DNA of 64,000 nt from an uncultured Macellibacteroides sp. Its GTDB lineage: Bacteria > Bacteroidota > Bacteroidia > Bacteroidales > Tannerellaceae. A model generated the notes under the pieces. It was given only the letters and a program-made list of their open reading frames with translations, made no database searches and was not told the origin of the DNA. How positions within the stretch are numbered: the first letter of the stretch is position 1; each line of letters opens with the position of its first letter. The DNA is taken from the NCBI RefSeq assembly GCF_963667135.1, contig NZ_OY762974.1, positions 1,240,001 through 1,304,000 on the forward strand, written 5' to 3'. Made by a program: the position numbers and the translations under genes. This document shows, one piece after another, positions 8,960 through 19,022 of this stretch.

Positions 8960-9612
8960 AAACAATGAAATTATCGATCATAACTCAAAAGGAATCAGCT
9001 TGTTTATGGTTTTTCATAAAGCTCTTTCAACGGATAAAGAAGAATATGAACTTCAAAGTTACAATAATAAAATTTATTGCTGATAAATTTTCAAAGAAAT
9101 TAGAGTCTGGATTCTGCAGGGCATGTATTCTATATCCTACGCAAAGCCGGAAATTGATGCGACAATTCCATCTTTAGCTCCGCTTATGCTATGGATTAGT
9201 CGTTTTCATTCCTTAATAAACTTGTCCTCCAACTGTGTGACCATTGTCCCTCAGCTGAGGGACAATGGTCACACAGTTGGAGGACAATGATCACACAGTT
9301 GAGAGACGAAGAATATACTTTATGTTAACGACTAATCATCGTTATGAAAAGCGTTGGTGAGTTAACTAAAAACGACTAATCACCATAGTAAAAGGTAAAA
9401 GCTCTCGCTTAAGATTTGAAGATGGCATCGCGGAGACGCTTAAGCACAGGGTGACAGATGACAGATGAGATGGATCTGTCACGAGCCATCTATCACTCAT
9501 AAAACTCGCTTCCATAAAGGATTCTGAGCCATTTAGTGGTAGATGACAGATGTTTTCGACAAAATTCGATATAGTATCTGAATATCCGTCTACTTTAGAG
9601 AGTGAGGATATC
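8960..9612. other. Long non-coding stretch between the PUL sigma gene and uvrA
   Basis: No convincing gene is present. An 87-codon plus-strand frame at 8914-9177 lacks any recognisable domain. The region contains the large palindromic element (9194-9337), an extra copy of the AACGACTAATCA word near 9371-9382, and a short stem-loop around 9447-9482 (TGACAGAT ... ATCTGTCA) next to further TGACAGATG words. The rest is AT-rich DNA in which I see nothing. Confidence 0.6.
9194..9337. repeat. Intergenic palindromic element, copy 1
   Basis: At the core is a perfect 66-bp palindrome with 33-bp arms (9222-9254 and 9255-9287, centre CAG/CTG). The right arm is followed by another direct copy of the same unit (GAGGACAATGATCACACAGTTG, 9281-9302, one base different). 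The block is bracketed by an 11-bp inverted repeat, GATTAGTCGTT (9194-9204) and AACGACTAATC (9327-9337). The layout, one inverted unit followed by two direct units, recurs at 38979-39175. No T-run follows, so it does not look like an ordinary terminator. Confidence 0.85.
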
Positions 9613-12402
9613 TTATTGTTTTAGTTTTTCTTTCAAATAGATACCTGTATAAGATGTTTCGCAGGCAGCTACTTCTTCGGGAGTTCCGGCGCAAACAAGT
9701 TTGCCGCCTTCTTTACCTCCTTCCGGCCCCAAGTCTATCAGGTAATCGGCGCATTTGATAACATCCATGTTATGTTCAATGATGATTACTGTGTGACCGT
9801 TTTCGATCAGTGCATTGAAGGCTTTTAACAGAGTTTTAATATCATGGAAGTGGAGTCCGGTTGTGGGTTCGTCGAACACAAACAGCGTCGCTAACTTTGA
9901 CTCCTGACTTAAATAATAAGCAAGCTTCACTCGCTGGTTTTCTCCTCCCGAAAGGGTGGACGAGGCTTGTCCTAGTTTGATGTAACCCAATCCAACGTCT
10001 TGCAGGGGTTTGAGCTTCTTTATGACTTTCTTTGCGTCAGACTGTGGATCGGATTCAAAGAATTCGATAGCCTGATCTACAGTCATTTCCAAAACCTGAT
10101 AGATATTATTTCCCCGATATTCCACATCAAGCAAGTCGGCTTTGAAGCGTTTGCCTTTACATTCTTCGCACTCTAAAGTGATGTCGGCCATGAACTGCAT
10201 CTCTACCGTTATTTTACCTTCACCCTTACATTCTTCGCAGCGTCCACCTTCTTTGTTAAAAGAGAAAAAGGCGGGGGTAAAGTTAAGTTGACGGGCAAGG
10301 GGTTGTTCTGCAAACAGCTTTCGAATCTCGTCGTAAGCACCAATATAGGTAACGGGATTGGACCGCGAGCTTTTCCCTATAGAGTTCTGATCCACAAACT
10401 CAATGGCTTTTACCAGCTTAAGATCTCCTGTCAAAGATACACACGGAACTCCCAGTGGAGCATCGTCAAGATAATGCTTAACTCCTTCATAAAAGATATC
10501 GCGTACCAACGAGCTTTTTCCCGATCCGCTTACTCCTGTCACTACGGTCATTACATTGAGAGGAAACTTAACATCCACGCCCTTAAGGTTGTGGAGGCGA
10601 GCTCCTTTTATTTCAATAAAATTGTTCCATTTACGTCGGAAGGGAGGTAGTTCCAGGCGGTCTTCGCCGGTAAGGTAACGTACCGTATAACTGTTACTAT
10701 TAAGCTGCAGATTGGAGATATCTCCTTGATATACGACTTCGCCACCCAAACGTCCGGCTTTGGGACCAATATCAATGATATAGTCGGCCGCCCTGATAAT
10801 TTCTTCGTCGTGTTCCACAATTACCACCGTGTTACCAAGTTCTTCTAACTGACGGAGCACCTTGATAAGTAAATCTGTATCACGCGAATGAAGCCCAATG
10901 CTGGGTTCATCCAAAATATAAAGTGATCCCACCAGACTACTTCCCAAAGAAGTAGCGAGGTTAATCCGCTGGCTTTCTCCTCCCGAAAGTGAGTTTGAAA
11001 GACGATCGAGGGTGAGATAGCCCAGTCCCACATCAAGCAGAAACTGTAAACGGCTATCTATTTCAGTGAGCAGACGTTTAGAAACAGCTACATCGGTTTC
11101 GTCGAGAACAAGGTTATCAAAGAAGGATTTCGCTTCATTAATGGGTAGGCATACAATCTGAGATATGTTTTTACCTCCTACCTGCACATATAAAGCCTGC
11201 GGTTTAAGGCGGGCTCCTTTGCAAGACGGACAGGTTGTTTTACCACGGTAGCGTGCATGCATAACACGATACTGTATTTTATATAAATTCTCTTCAACAA
11301 AAGAGAAAAAGTCATCAATACCGTGAACCCCTCTTGCTCCATGCCAAAGCAGATCGTGTTCCTTTTCGGACAGTTCGTAATAGGGCCGATGAATAGGAAA
11401 ATTATATTTTGCACTATCATTGATAAAGGCTGTAAGCCACTCTCCCATTTTCTCTCCTTTCCAGCACATCACTGCCCCTTCGTAAAGCGAACGGCTTTTG
11501 TCTGGTACGACCAAATCTTCGTCGATGCCCATGATCTTTCCGAATCCTTCACAAACCGGACAGGCTCCCAAAGGGTTGTTAAAGCTGAACATCATATCAG
11601 TGGGTTCTTCGAAAATAATTCCGTCCGCTTCAAACTTACGGGAAAACTCCTTTGTTTGAATGCCTTCTTCAGCATACATTTTCACCAGGCAGCTCCCATG
11701 ACCTTCAAAAAAGGCTGTTTCAACCGAATCGCCCAACCGATTCTTGAAGGGTTTATCTGCAGCTACGGTAAGGCGGTCGATAAGCAGCTGGATTGCTTCT
11801 GATTTTAATAATACCTCATCAGCCATAACTTCTGGAATGCGGTACACATTTTCATCAATCTCAAGACGAGTATAACCCTCTTTCTGTAGAATTTCGAGCT
11901 GCTCTTTCATCGAGCGTCCTTCTGGAAGCACTACAGGTGTGTAAACCGAGAACCGCGTACCTTCGGGAAAAGAGAGTACCCAGGCAACGACGTCGCTTAC
12001 CTGATGCTTCTTAACCTCTTCGCCCGATGAAGGAGAGATGGTCTTCCCGATACGGGCATACAGCAGCCGAAGATATTCATATATTTCGGTAGAAGTTCCA
12101 ACAGTAGAACGAGGGTTTCGTGTATTCACTTTCTGTTGTATGGCAATGGCGGGGGGTATTCCTTTGATATAGTCGCATTCTGGTTTACCCATTCTGCCCA
12201 GGAACTGTCGCGCATAGGAAGAAAGACTTTCCACATAACGTCGTTGTCCCTCTGCATACAAGGTGTCGAATGCAAGCGATGACTTTCCGGAACCAGACAA
12301 CCCGGTAATTACGACTAACTTATCCCGGGGAATTTCCACATCAATATTTTTCAAATTATTGATGCGCGCTCCTTTTATCTCTATATTATTTGCGTCGTGC
12401 AT
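9613..12402 (-). CDS. uvrA: Excinuclease ABC subunit A (UvrA)
   Basis: A 929-residue ATPase of nucleotide excision repair that recognises DNA damage with UvrB. It has two ABC modules, with Walker [21 protein letters not shown] near residue 34 and [13 protein letters not shown] near residue 635. The ABC signatures are [14 protein letters not shown] and [14 protein letters not shown], with DEPSIGLH and DEPTTGLH after them. Zinc-finger cysteines are CPVC, CPSC and the CEEC-x19-CEEC pair. Length is close to the family norm. Bacteroidota often carry more than one uvrA-like gene, and this could be a second paralogue; the window cannot decide. The gene is monocistronic and diverges from the lipoprotein gene at 12548. 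Confidence 0.96.
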   Translation of the reverse strand: MHDANNIEIKGARINNLKNIDVEIPRDKLVVITGLSGSGKSSLAFDTLYAEGQRRYVESLSSYARQFLGRMGKPECDYIKGIPPAIAIQQKVNTRNPRSTVGTSTEIYEYLRLLYARIGKTISPSSGEEVKKHQVSDVVAWVLSFPEGTRFSVYTPVVLPEGRSMKEQLEILQKEGYTRLEIDENVYRIPEVMADEVLLKSEAIQLLIDRLTVAADKPFKNRLGDSVETAFFEGHGSCLVKMYAEEGIQTKEFSRKFEADGIIFEEPTDMMFSFNNPLGACPVCEGFGKIMGIDEDLVVPDKSRSLYEGAVMCWKGEKMGEWLTAFINDSAKYNFPIHRPYYELSEKEHDLLWHGARGVHGIDDFFSFVEENLYKIQYRVMHARYRGKTTCPSCKGARLKPQALYVQVGGKNISQIVCLPINEAKSFFDNLVLDETDVAVSKRLLTEIDSRLQFLLDVGLGYLTLDRLSNSLSGGESQRINLATSLGSSLVGSLYILDEPSIGLHSRDTDLLIKVLRQLEELGNTVVIVEHDEEIIRAADYIIDIGPKAGRLGGEVVYQGDISNLQLNSNSYTVRYLTGEDRLELPPFRRKWNNFIEIKGARLHNLKGVDVKFPLNVMTVVTGVSGSGKSSLVRDIFYEGVKHYLDDAPLGVPCVSLTGDLKLVKAIEFVDQNSIGKSSRSNPVTYIGAYDEIRKLFAEQPLARQLNFTPAFFSFNKEGGRCEECKGEGKITVEMQFMADITLECEECKGKRFKADLLDVEYRGNNIYQVLEMTVDQAIEFFESDPQSDAKKVIKKLKPLQDVGLGYIKLGQASSTLSGGENQRVKLAYYLSQESKLATLFVFDEPTTGLHFHDIKTLLKAFNALIENGHTVIIIEHNMDVIKCADYLIDLGPEGGKEGGKLVCAGTPEEVAACETSYTGIYLKEKLKQ

Positions 12403-12423
12403 AAGTGCATATTTTAAAACTTA

Positions 12424-12431
12424 CAAAGATA
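12424..12431 (-). promoter_or_regulatory. Candidate -7 box of uvrA
   Basis: Read on the minus strand this is TATCTTTG, matching TAnnTTTG, 22-29 bp upstream of the uvrA start. No good -33 TTG is seen at standard spacing, so support is partial. Confidence 0.4.
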
Positions 12432-12482
12432 ACGATATTTTTGCGTTGAATGTTTTCATTGGGAGTATATCCTGACTACTTA

Positions 12483-12512
12483 TTGGTCCATTAGGATAAA
12501 TTTATATCTTTG
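12483..12512 (+). promoter_or_regulatory. Bacteroidota-type promoter of the 12548 gene
   Basis: TTG at 12483-12485 and TATCTTTG at 12505-12512 are separated by 19 bp, which fits the -33/-7 arrangement of Bacteroides vegetative promoters. The transcript would start near 12519, leaving a leader of about 30 nt. Confidence 0.65.
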
Positions 12513-12547
12513 TAACATCTTATAATAGTAATGAAACCAAAAAACTC

Positions 12548-14074
12548 ATGTACTCAAATTCTCTACGACTATTTATTTTTGTGCTGTTGTGTGCTGCTAC
12601 CGCGTGCTCTACCGTCAAACAAACGCCTAAACTGACTGAAACCCGAGAGTTAAAACGTGAATTCAGGGGTGCCTGGATACAAACTGTTCATCAGGGTGAA
12701 TATAAAAATATGACTACTGCCGAGCTACAAAAGGATTTAATCCGTAAATTAGATCAGCTACAGTCTTGCGGAATAAATGCAGTTGTTTTCCAGGTCCGTC
12801 CCGAAGCGGATGCCTGGTATCCATCCAAGCTTGAACCGTGGAGTCGTTTCCTTACCGGAGAACAGGGAGTTGCTCCTGATCCAATCTGGGACCCAATGGC
12901 TTTCCTTATTGAAGCTTGCCACAAACGAAACATGGAGTTTCATGCATGGCTTAATCCGTACCGCGTAAGTACTTCAGGAAATACGGCATTTGCACCTAAT
13001 CATATTTACAACCAACATCCGGAATGGTTTGTTACCTACAACAAGATGATTCTTTTTGACCCGGGTTTACCTCAAAGCAGGGCATTTATATGCAAAGTAG
13101 TACAGGATATTGTTTCTCGTTACGATGTGGATGCCATTCACATGGACGATTATTTTTATCCTTATCCTGTGGCTGGGTTGCCTTTTCCAGACGATGCCAG
13201 CTTCGAGACCTACGGTCTGAGCAAAGGTTATAAGAATAGTCAGCGGAACGACTGGCGGCGTGAGAATGTAAATCTGCTGGTAAAAGATATAAAAAACACC
13301 ATCGTCAGGACTAAACCTTGGGTCCGGTTCGGTATCAGTCCGTTTGGTATTTACCGCAACAAGAAAAATACGCCGGACGGCTCAGGCAGCAACACGAATG
13401 GTTTGCAGAACTACGATGATCTTTATGCAGACATTACTTTGTGGGTAAAGCAGGGTTGGATTGATTATAACATTCCCCAGATTTACTGGGAAATTGGAAA
13501 TAAGGCAGCCGATTACATTACGCTGATTGAATGGTGGGACAAGAATGCCAACGGAGGGCATCTTTATGTTGGTCAGGATGTAGCCCGCACGATGAAGAAA
13601 GATGAACTGGATAAAAAAATGAAATACGTCCGTACTTTGCCTCATATTCAAGGGAATTGTTTTTGGCCGGCCAATGAGATTCTATGGAATACCGAAGGTG
13701 TTGCCAATCAATTGAAAGCAGATTATCATCGCTATCCATCGCTTATTCCGGCCTATACCCATATGCATAACAGATCCCCTAAAGAGGTTGGTAAATTGAA
13801 AACGGAGTGGACAAAAAAAGGATATATGCTTCGCTGGCAAGCGAAACAAGATGAAATGAACCCAGAGCTTGCCCGCTACTTTGTAGTGTATCGTTTTGAA
13901 AAAAATGAGCAGGCGGACATCAATAACCCTGCTAAGATTGTTACTATTACAATGGATACGTCCATTTTGCTTCCTTACGAAAAAGGAAATGACAAGTTTA
14001 AGTATGTGGTAACAGCGGTTGACCGCTTTCATAACGAAAGTAAAAAAGGTAAAACAAAGAAGGTAAAACTATAA
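12548..14074 (+). CDS. GHL10/YngK-type glycoside-hydrolase-like lipoprotein
   Basis: A 508-residue lipoprotein with lipobox in LLCAATACS. The catalytic region (about 40-400) matches the GHL10/DUF187 family: EFRGAWIQTVHQGEY, QLQSCGINAVVFQVRPEADAWYPS, AWLNPYRVS, DAIHMDDYFYPYP. The invariant acidic residues of the IHMDDYF motif are present. The final ~90 residues (LRWQAKQDEM ... YVVTAVDRFHNESK) look like a fibronectin-III-like domain. E. coli DigH (YddW) of the same family cleaves denuded peptidoglycan strands, so a cell-wall role is possible, but the family is functionally mixed. The next gene starts 2 bp after its stop, so the two are co-transcribed. Confidence 0.9.
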   Translation: MYSNSLRLFIFVLLCAATACSTVKQTPKLTETRELKREFRGAWIQTVHQGEYKNMTTAELQKDLIRKLDQLQSCGINAVVFQVRPEADAWYPSKLEPWSRFLTGEQGVAPDPIWDPMAFLIEACHKRNMEFHAWLNPYRVSTSGNTAFAPNHIYNQHPEWFVTYNKMILFDPGLPQSRAFICKVVQDIVSRYDVDAIHMDDYFYPYPVAGLPFPDDASFETYGLSKGYKNSQRNDWRRENVNLLVKDIKNTIVRTKPWVRFGISPFGIYRNKKNTPDGSGSNTNGLQNYDDLYADITLWVKQGWIDYNIPQIYWEIGNKAADYITLIEWWDKNANGGHLYVGQDVARTMKKDELDKKMKYVRTLPHIQGNCFWPANEILWNTEGVANQLKADYHRYPSLIPAYTHMHNRSPKEVGKLKTEWTKKGYMLRWQAKQDEMNPELARYFVVYRFEKNEQADINNPAKIVTITMDTSILLPYEKGNDKFKYVVTAVDRFHNESKKGKTKKVKL

Positions 14075-14076
14075 GG

Positions 14077-15207
14077 ATGAATAAGTTTCAGCGAATTATT
14101 ACAGGGTTGTTGTTCTGTTTCCCTTTGTTTTGGGGTTGTACGAATGATGTGCCAGATCCGGTCGCACCAACAAGGACTGTGCTTATTTATATGGCTGCAG
14201 ATAATTCGCTGAGTTCGTATTCATATAAAAATATAGAATCGATTGTACAGGGTACTACCAAAGCGGCTCTTAACGGAGGCAATCTGGTGGTCTATGTGGA
14301 TGCCGCCGATGCAGCCCCTCAACTATTGCAAATTAAAGTGAAAAGCGATGGTTCAATACAAAAGTTGGCAATAAAGGATTACGCAGAACAAAACTCGGCC
14401 GATCCGTTGGTAATGCGCAGTATATTTGATGAGGTGCGAACATCCTTTCCGGCCGACAGCTATGGCTTGGTGTTATGGAGCCACGGAACTGCATGGCTTC
14501 CATACAACGTACAACCAATGCTCCGCTCGTTTGGTCAGGACGAAAGTAATTGGATGGAGATTGATGAGCTGGCGGAAGCGCTGCCCGATCATGTATTTGA
14601 TTTTATTATGTTTGATGCCTGCTATATGGCCAGCACCGAAGTAGCTTATGCTTTGCGGGACAAAGCAGATTATATTCTGGCATCCCCCACAGAAGTGCTT
14701 GGTGAAGGGTTTCCCTATAAACTGATTATTGGAAATTTCTTTACCGAAACAGCAGATCTTCAACAAATAGCGGAAACGTTTTATAATTATTACAACCAAC
14801 AAACCGGTTTGTATCAATCTGCGTCAGTTTCACTGATTGCCACAGAGCAACTCGATAATCTGGCCGCTATCTGCCGTGAGATTGTTATTGGCAAAGAAAA
14901 TGCAATTGTGGCTTTGCCTATACAGGAGTTGCAACAACTTGAATATCTTGGGTACACTTATCATGCTTTATACGATTTTGACGACTTTATTAGCCGTCTT
15001 GCTACCGAGGCACAGTATACCAACTATCTTTCTATCCTGAATAAAGTAGTTCTATATAAGCAAACAACGCCAAATGCAACCTACGCCAAAGGACAACTTG
15101 TTATCAATCAGTTTTCAGGTTTATCCATTTATGTTCCTCAGAACGGTCTTGCTACGCTGAATGATTGGTATAAGGGCATGGCCTGGTACAAAATTGTTTA
15201 CCAGTAA
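14077..15207 (+). CDS. Clostripain-related (C11) cysteine peptidase, lipoprotein
   Basis: A 376-residue envelope protease. The lipoprotein signal ends with FCFPLFWGC. The C11 catalytic dyad is clear: His in LVLWSHGTAW near residue 135 and Cys in FDACYMASTEVAYAL near residue 184, followed by the conserved ILASPTEVLGEGFPY. The amino-terminal RTVLIYMAADNSLSSYS is also typical. Family members cut after Arg or Lys. It sits 2 bp after the GHL10 gene. Its last 10 bp overlap the end of the convergent chrA gene on the other strand. No T9SS sorting domain is seen. Confidence 0.93.
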   Translation: MNKFQRIITGLLFCFPLFWGCTNDVPDPVAPTRTVLIYMAADNSLSSYSYKNIESIVQGTTKAALNGGNLVVYVDAADAAPQLLQIKVKSDGSIQKLAIKDYAEQNSADPLVMRSIFDEVRTSFPADSYGLVLWSHGTAWLPYNVQPMLRSFGQDESNWMEIDELAEALPDHVFDFIMFDACYMASTEVAYALRDKADYILASPTEVLGEGFPYKLIIGNFFTETADLQQIAETFYNYYNQQTGLYQSASVSLIATEQLDNLAAICREIVIGKENAIVALPIQELQQLEYLGYTYHALYDFDDFISRLATEAQYTNYLSILNKVVLYKQTTPNATYAKGQLVINQFSGLSIYVPQNGLATLNDWYKGMAWYKIVYQ

Positions 15208-15749
15208 AGGAGTATTCCGGCAACACCTGCAAGGGCTATCGTAAGCATGGGATGTATTTTATATTTCCATGTAAGCAAAAAAGCAGCACCAAAAATCAAT
15301 ATACTTTTATAATCGATAAAGTTTTCAGTATTGATAAGCATCAATGCTGCCGCTGCGATCAATCCTACAGTTGCAGGTCTAAGGCCTACGAATGCAGCTT
15401 CAACATATTTGTTATTTCTAAAACGGGCGAAAAAGTAGGAAATAATCAGCACCAATATAAATGAAGGCAGACAAACTGCAGTTGTAGCCAAAACAGAACC
15501 CAAAATACTTATTTCGGGAGAGTAACCTGCATTAAGAACGGCCGTGTAACCTATATAGGTTGCACTGTTTATTCCAATGGGACCAGGTGTCATTTGAGAA
15601 ATTGCCACGATATCTGTGAATTCCTGACTAGTTACCCATCCGTACTTAACGACTACCTCATCCTGTATAAGTGAGAGCATGGCATAGCCTCCCCCAAAAC
15701 CAAAAAGGCCAATCTTCAGGTATGTATAGAATAGTTGCAAGAATATCAT
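15198..15749 (-). CDS. chrA: Chromate transporter family protein, half-size (second of pair)
   Basis: A 183-residue hydrophobic protein with one CHR domain: KIGLFGFGGGYAMLSLIQDEV, the ISQMTPGPIGINSATYIGY motif and VGLRPATVGLIAAAA. Single-domain ChrA proteins generally occur as adjacent, dissimilar pairs that act together, and the partner ends 1 bp upstream (TGATATG junction). The family exports chromate in some bacteria; in anaerobic Bacteroidales the real substrate is uncertain. It overlaps the convergent C11 peptidase gene by 10 bp, leaving no room for a separate terminator. Confidence 0.93.
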   Translation of the reverse strand: MIFLQLFYTYLKIGLFGFGGGYAMLSLIQDEVVVKYGWVTSQEFTDIVAISQMTPGPIGINSATYIGYTAVLNAGYSPEISILGSVLATTAVCLPSFILVLIISYFFARFRNNKYVEAAFVGLRPATVGLIAAAALMLINTENFIDYKSILIFGAAFLLTWKYKIHPMLTIALAGVAGILLYW

Positions 15750-15750
15750 A

Positions 15751-16281
15751 TCAACGTCTTTTTAAGATAATACGGTAAAATAACCCTCCCACAGCAGCAG
15801 CAATAATAACATAGACAGGTGAAACGCTAAGTAGCCAGATCATTAAAGCCACGCTAAGGGGTATAAACCAAATAAGTCCCCGCAAATGGAGTGAACGGGC
15901 GGTTGTTATTACCGGAACTGCAATAAGGGCTACCACGGCCGGACGTAATCCTTTAAATGCTTTCTCCACCCATTCATTATCCTTAATCTGCGTAAAAAAA
16001 AGGGCGATCGCCAGAATAATCAAAAAGGATGGTAGGATGGTACCCAACGCACAAACAAGACTTCCTGTTAGTTTCTTTAAGCGGTAACCGACAAAGATTG
16101 ATATATTTACAGCGAATACGCCAGGTAGCGATTGGGCGACCGCAAAAAGATCGATAAACTCTTCTTTGGTCATCCACCCCCTATCTACCACTTCGCGCTG
16201 GATCAAAGGCAGCATGGCATAACCACCTCCTATTGTAAATGCTCCGATCCGGACAAATGTTACAAAAAGTGTCCAATACAT
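15751..16281 (-). CDS. chrA: Chromate transporter family protein, half-size (first of pair)
   Basis: A 176-residue protein from the ATG at 16281 (MYWTLFVTFVRIGAFTIGGG); an in-frame TTG 11 codons upstream is less likely. It carries the CHR signature GGGYAMLPLIQREVVDRGW, the VAQSLPGVFAVNISIFVGY motif and GLRPAVVALIAVP, with about five or six membrane segments and a basic tail (ILKRR). Inverse topology of the two halves would be expected from the family. It is separated by about 80 bp from the porN end and probably has its own promoter or reads on from the T9SS operon. Confidence 0.92.
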   Translation of the reverse strand: MYWTLFVTFVRIGAFTIGGGYAMLPLIQREVVDRGWMTKEEFIDLFAVAQSLPGVFAVNISIFVGYRLKKLTGSLVCALGTILPSFLIILAIALFFTQIKDNEWVEKAFKGLRPAVVALIAVPVITTARSLHLRGLIWFIPLSVALMIWLLSVSPVYVIIAAAVGGLFYRIILKRR

Positions 16282-16362
16282 ATTCTTATAGCTTTCTGTT
16301 GCTTTCAGTATCAATCATCGGCAAAGGTAGCTATAAATAATACAGTCTGTATCTCTTTTCAA

Positions 16363-17424
16363 TTACCTTGTACGGCGTACGCTTCTTACAGGAGCCGATT
16401 TTTCTGCCTTGACACTTTTTTGTTTTACAGTCTTTTGCTTAGTGGAAGGTTGTGCAGATTTTACACGTCCTTTGGTTGACTGTTTTGTATTGGCTGCTAC
16501 CGAAGTAGTGTCTTTCGGTATCCAAAGGCTTTGACGAAATGCTGTAAGCTCGTTCTCAATACGTGCCTGTTCCTGTTTCATAGAATCTGGTGTAGGGCAA
16601 TACTGCTGTAAATTGCGGTTCATCAAATTTTCGGTTTTGACTATATCACCTGAAAACATACGTTTACGAAAGTAGTCGTCCACCGTAAAAGTCTTGGCGT
16701 TGTTGATATTTGAAGTCATAATCGACGATGTTGACACATACGGACGTATGGTCTCATAAGGCAGCCAAAACATTGGCATGCGTTGCTCCCCCATGTCGCC
16801 TGAGCTAAAAAGAATGGGGGAAATAGCAAGTATCTTTACATCAAATACCGAGTTGTGCTGATCAAAATACCAGGCTTCCTTTACATAATACGATTTAACC
16901 TCTTCCGAAGGTACGTCGCTTTCATCGATTACATACTTAACTTTGTTAGTTCCTTTAACAGGCTCTTCCTTATACAAAACATAAAACCTGTCCAGCAAAT
17001 CTTTGAAATTCACCTCGTGAGCAGCATCAAAAACTTCGTACCCGTCCAGGTATTCATAGGCCTTAATCTTATTTTCACTGAGTAACCGGAAAATTATTGT
17101 AAACAGATTCACGTTTTGATTAACAGGGCGTACCGGATAATAAAGCGGTGCATTTTGTTCCTTAGTCAGGTCTACTTCTCTGTAAACAACACGCATCCAA
17201 CGTGCATTGCCAATCTCCTGCGTAAGGTGTTCATTCATATTCTGCGCTCGCACTGTAAGTTCAGGAACATTACTGTCCGAAGACTCTGTACGGGAGCCGG
17301 TTGTTGCCCTTGGTGATTTGCGTTGCTGAGTCTGCTGCTGGCTTTGCGCTTCTTCTTGTGCCATTAACGGGCTTGCAAAGAACAGCGCACTTCCTAATAT
17401 CAATATGTAATGCATGTGTTTCAT
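16363..17424 (-). CDS. porN: Type IX secretion system protein PorN/GldN
   Basis: A 353-residue periplasmic T9SS ring component that partners PorK. The ATG at 17424 (MKHMHYILILGSALFFASPLMAQ, a signal peptide) is preferred over a TTG four codons upstream. A Gln/Ser/Thr-rich spacer follows, then the conserved body (WMRVVYREVDL, NAPLYYPVRPVNQNVNLFTIIF, WYFDQHNSVFDVKILAISP, PMFWLPYETIRPYV, FRKRMFSGDIVKTENLMNR). The last ~55 residues are a Lys/Arg/Ser/Thr-rich low-complexity tail outside the conserved body. It is the last gene of porP-K-L-M-N, 12 bp after porM. Confidence 0.95.
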   Translation of the reverse strand: MKHMHYILILGSALFFASPLMAQEEAQSQQQTQQRKSPRATTGSRTESSDSNVPELTVRAQNMNEHLTQEIGNARWMRVVYREVDLTKEQNAPLYYPVRPVNQNVNLFTIIFRLLSENKIKAYEYLDGYEVFDAAHEVNFKDLLDRFYVLYKEEPVKGTNKVKYVIDESDVPSEEVKSYYVKEAWYFDQHNSVFDVKILAISPILFSSGDMGEQRMPMFWLPYETIRPYVSTSSIMTSNINNAKTFTVDDYFRKRMFSGDIVKTENLMNRNLQQYCPTPDSMKQEQARIENELTAFRQSLWIPKDTTSVAANTKQSTKGRVKSAQPSTKQKTVKQKSVKAEKSAPVRSVRRTR

Positions 17425-17436
17425 ATCTGGAATCAA

Positions 17437-19002
17437 TTAATTTACAATAACTTCGATGGTTGGAATAGTACGTTCAATCCCATCCGGGCCTTTCGCAACT
17501 ACCCGCGTGATGTAAAAACGTTTCCCTTTGGAAAGCCGGCGAATATAATCTTTCTGCCGCTGCGAAAAGTTGGTTCCGTCCGACACTTCGGGAATGGCAT
17601 TTCCCATCGAATCGAAAAAGGTCAATTCGAAACGCAGTACGGTATAGGTTACATTAAGTAAATCGTCGTCGATAGCTGCTTTAATTCCACCAGCTTCCAC
17701 CAAATTACGTTTGGCAAACATTCCACCTTTAAACTTGCGGAAGTTCCCATTCGCGTCTTTATATTCAATATAAGGAAGCGGATCCGGTAGCGCACGAACA
17801 CGGAATGTCGTTTTTGCCATCTCTACAGAACGACCATCGGCCATCCTCGCATTAACAGAAACCACAGCCTCAGTTCCCACTTTGCTTGGCTTGGCTTCCC
17901 ATAATTCGCCTTTTCGGGTGAGTAATCCGTTTGTCATCGTTGCGGTAATCTGCGAACTGGCTATTCCGGGAACTGCGATTCGAATGGGGTTTGCTATGCC
18001 GGCATACAGTACGTTCATTAATGTAGGAGCTACTGTTGCCGTAGGTTCGGTAACAAAATATTCGCTCACGAAGTCTCGTCGCATTACAGACCCATCGCTA
18101 CCAGGCATCTCAATATATCCTTTTAGAGGGAAAGTGCCGGAAGCCCCTGCGGTAATTTTGAATAATCCTTTATTGGCTTCGGGTAATTCTGCTCCGTTAA
18201 TAAAAATCTTTGGGCGTTTGGTTGAGTCTACAGCCGATAAAACAATATTTGCAGTATACTGACTTCCCTTCATTACAACCTGACTTTGAGGAATTACCTG
18301 AGCTGTAATCTGATTTACCCTGTAATCACCAATATCCACACTGCTTAGCAAGTAGTTGAGGGCTTCACCTTCGGCATAACGTACATCGCTCTGTAATTTT
18401 GTAAGCATAGTAACAGCTGCAGCTACAGGCATATTTTCGAACAAAGACTCTTGCCACGAACGGACTGTAAGTCCGCTTCTGACTGATGCGGTACTTAAAC
18501 TAGCTTCAAGTACTTTCAATTTAGCTGGATCCGTTACCAGTTCACCAAGAAATTTACGATAAGAATCAATATTATTTTTAAGCTTTTTCCCTTCTCCTAC
18601 CACAGGCGAAAGCATTACCTGAGAGGCAGCCTCTATGTCATCCTTATGATCAATATTATCTACATCTCCATCTGATCCATCTGCTTCCTTCACAATTCTT
18701 ACCTTAAGAGATTGAATATAGTTATAAAGATCGTTACTAGTCTTTTTAACCTTCTGACCTTTTTCATACCATTCTTTTACTTTGGCTGGATTAGTCTGAT
18801 AGTATGTATCAAGCTCTCCTGAGACAATCTGGTTCCGCTTGGATGAATTATCGATTGAAGTACGCAAACTGCCTTCCACCAATTCGAAACCGTCCAATAC
18901 CTCCGACGACACATTGAGTGCCATCATGGCAATGAACACCAGATACATAAGATTGATCATCTTCTGTCTGGGTGAATTGGGATTATTTGATATTTGTGGC
19001 AT
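17437..19002 (-). CDS. porM: Type IX secretion system protein PorM/GldM
   Basis: A 521-residue inner-membrane protein whose single N-terminal helix ([17 protein letters not shown], residues about 15-31) joins PorL in the proton-driven T9SS motor. The large periplasmic part contacts the PorK/PorN ring. The start [18 protein letters not shown] is characteristic of the family, and the length is the usual one. The helical first periplasmic domain (to about 220) is followed by beta domains ([33 protein letters not shown]). It follows porL by 20 bp. Confidence 0.96.
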   Translation of the reverse strand: MPQISNNPNSPRQKMINLMYLVFIAMMALNVSSEVLDGFELVEGSLRTSIDNSSKRNQIVSGELDTYYQTNPAKVKEWYEKGQKVKKTSNDLYNYIQSLKVRIVKEADGSDGDVDNIDHKDDIEAASQVMLSPVVGEGKKLKNNIDSYRKFLGELVTDPAKLKVLEASLSTASVRSGLTVRSWQESLFENMPVAAAVTMLTKLQSDVRYAEGEALNYLLSSVDIGDYRVNQITAQVIPQSQVVMKGSQYTANIVLSAVDSTKRPKIFINGAELPEANKGLFKITAGASGTFPLKGYIEMPGSDGSVMRRDFVSEYFVTEPTATVAPTLMNVLYAGIANPIRIAVPGIASSQITATMTNGLLTRKGELWEAKPSKVGTEAVVSVNARMADGRSVEMAKTTFRVRALPDPLPYIEYKDANGNFRKFKGGMFAKRNLVEAGGIKAAIDDDLLNVTYTVLRFELTFFDSMGNAIPEVSDGTNFSQRQKDYIRRLSKGKRFYITRVVAKGPDGIERTIPTIEVIVN

Positions 19003-19022
19003 AATTTTGCTTCTTTAAGTTT

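Noticed and set aside
8914-9177. 87-codon plus-strand reading frame between the sigma gene and uvrA
   Set aside because: No domain, signal peptide or family resemblance, and poor codon use; its start overlaps the sigma gene start region.
9222-9287. Palindrome considered as a terminator for uvrA
   Set aside because: It lies more than 300 bp beyond the uvrA stop, lacks a T-run, and recurs with the same architecture at 39 kb next to an unrelated gene.
10288-11802. Several plus-strand reading frames inside uvrA
   Set aside because: They are shadows of the uvrA coding sequence and show no protein-family features.
15751-16314. Longer start of the first chrA gene at a TTG
   Set aside because: The ATG at 16281 aligns with the usual ChrA N-terminus; the extra 11 residues are not membrane-like or conserved.
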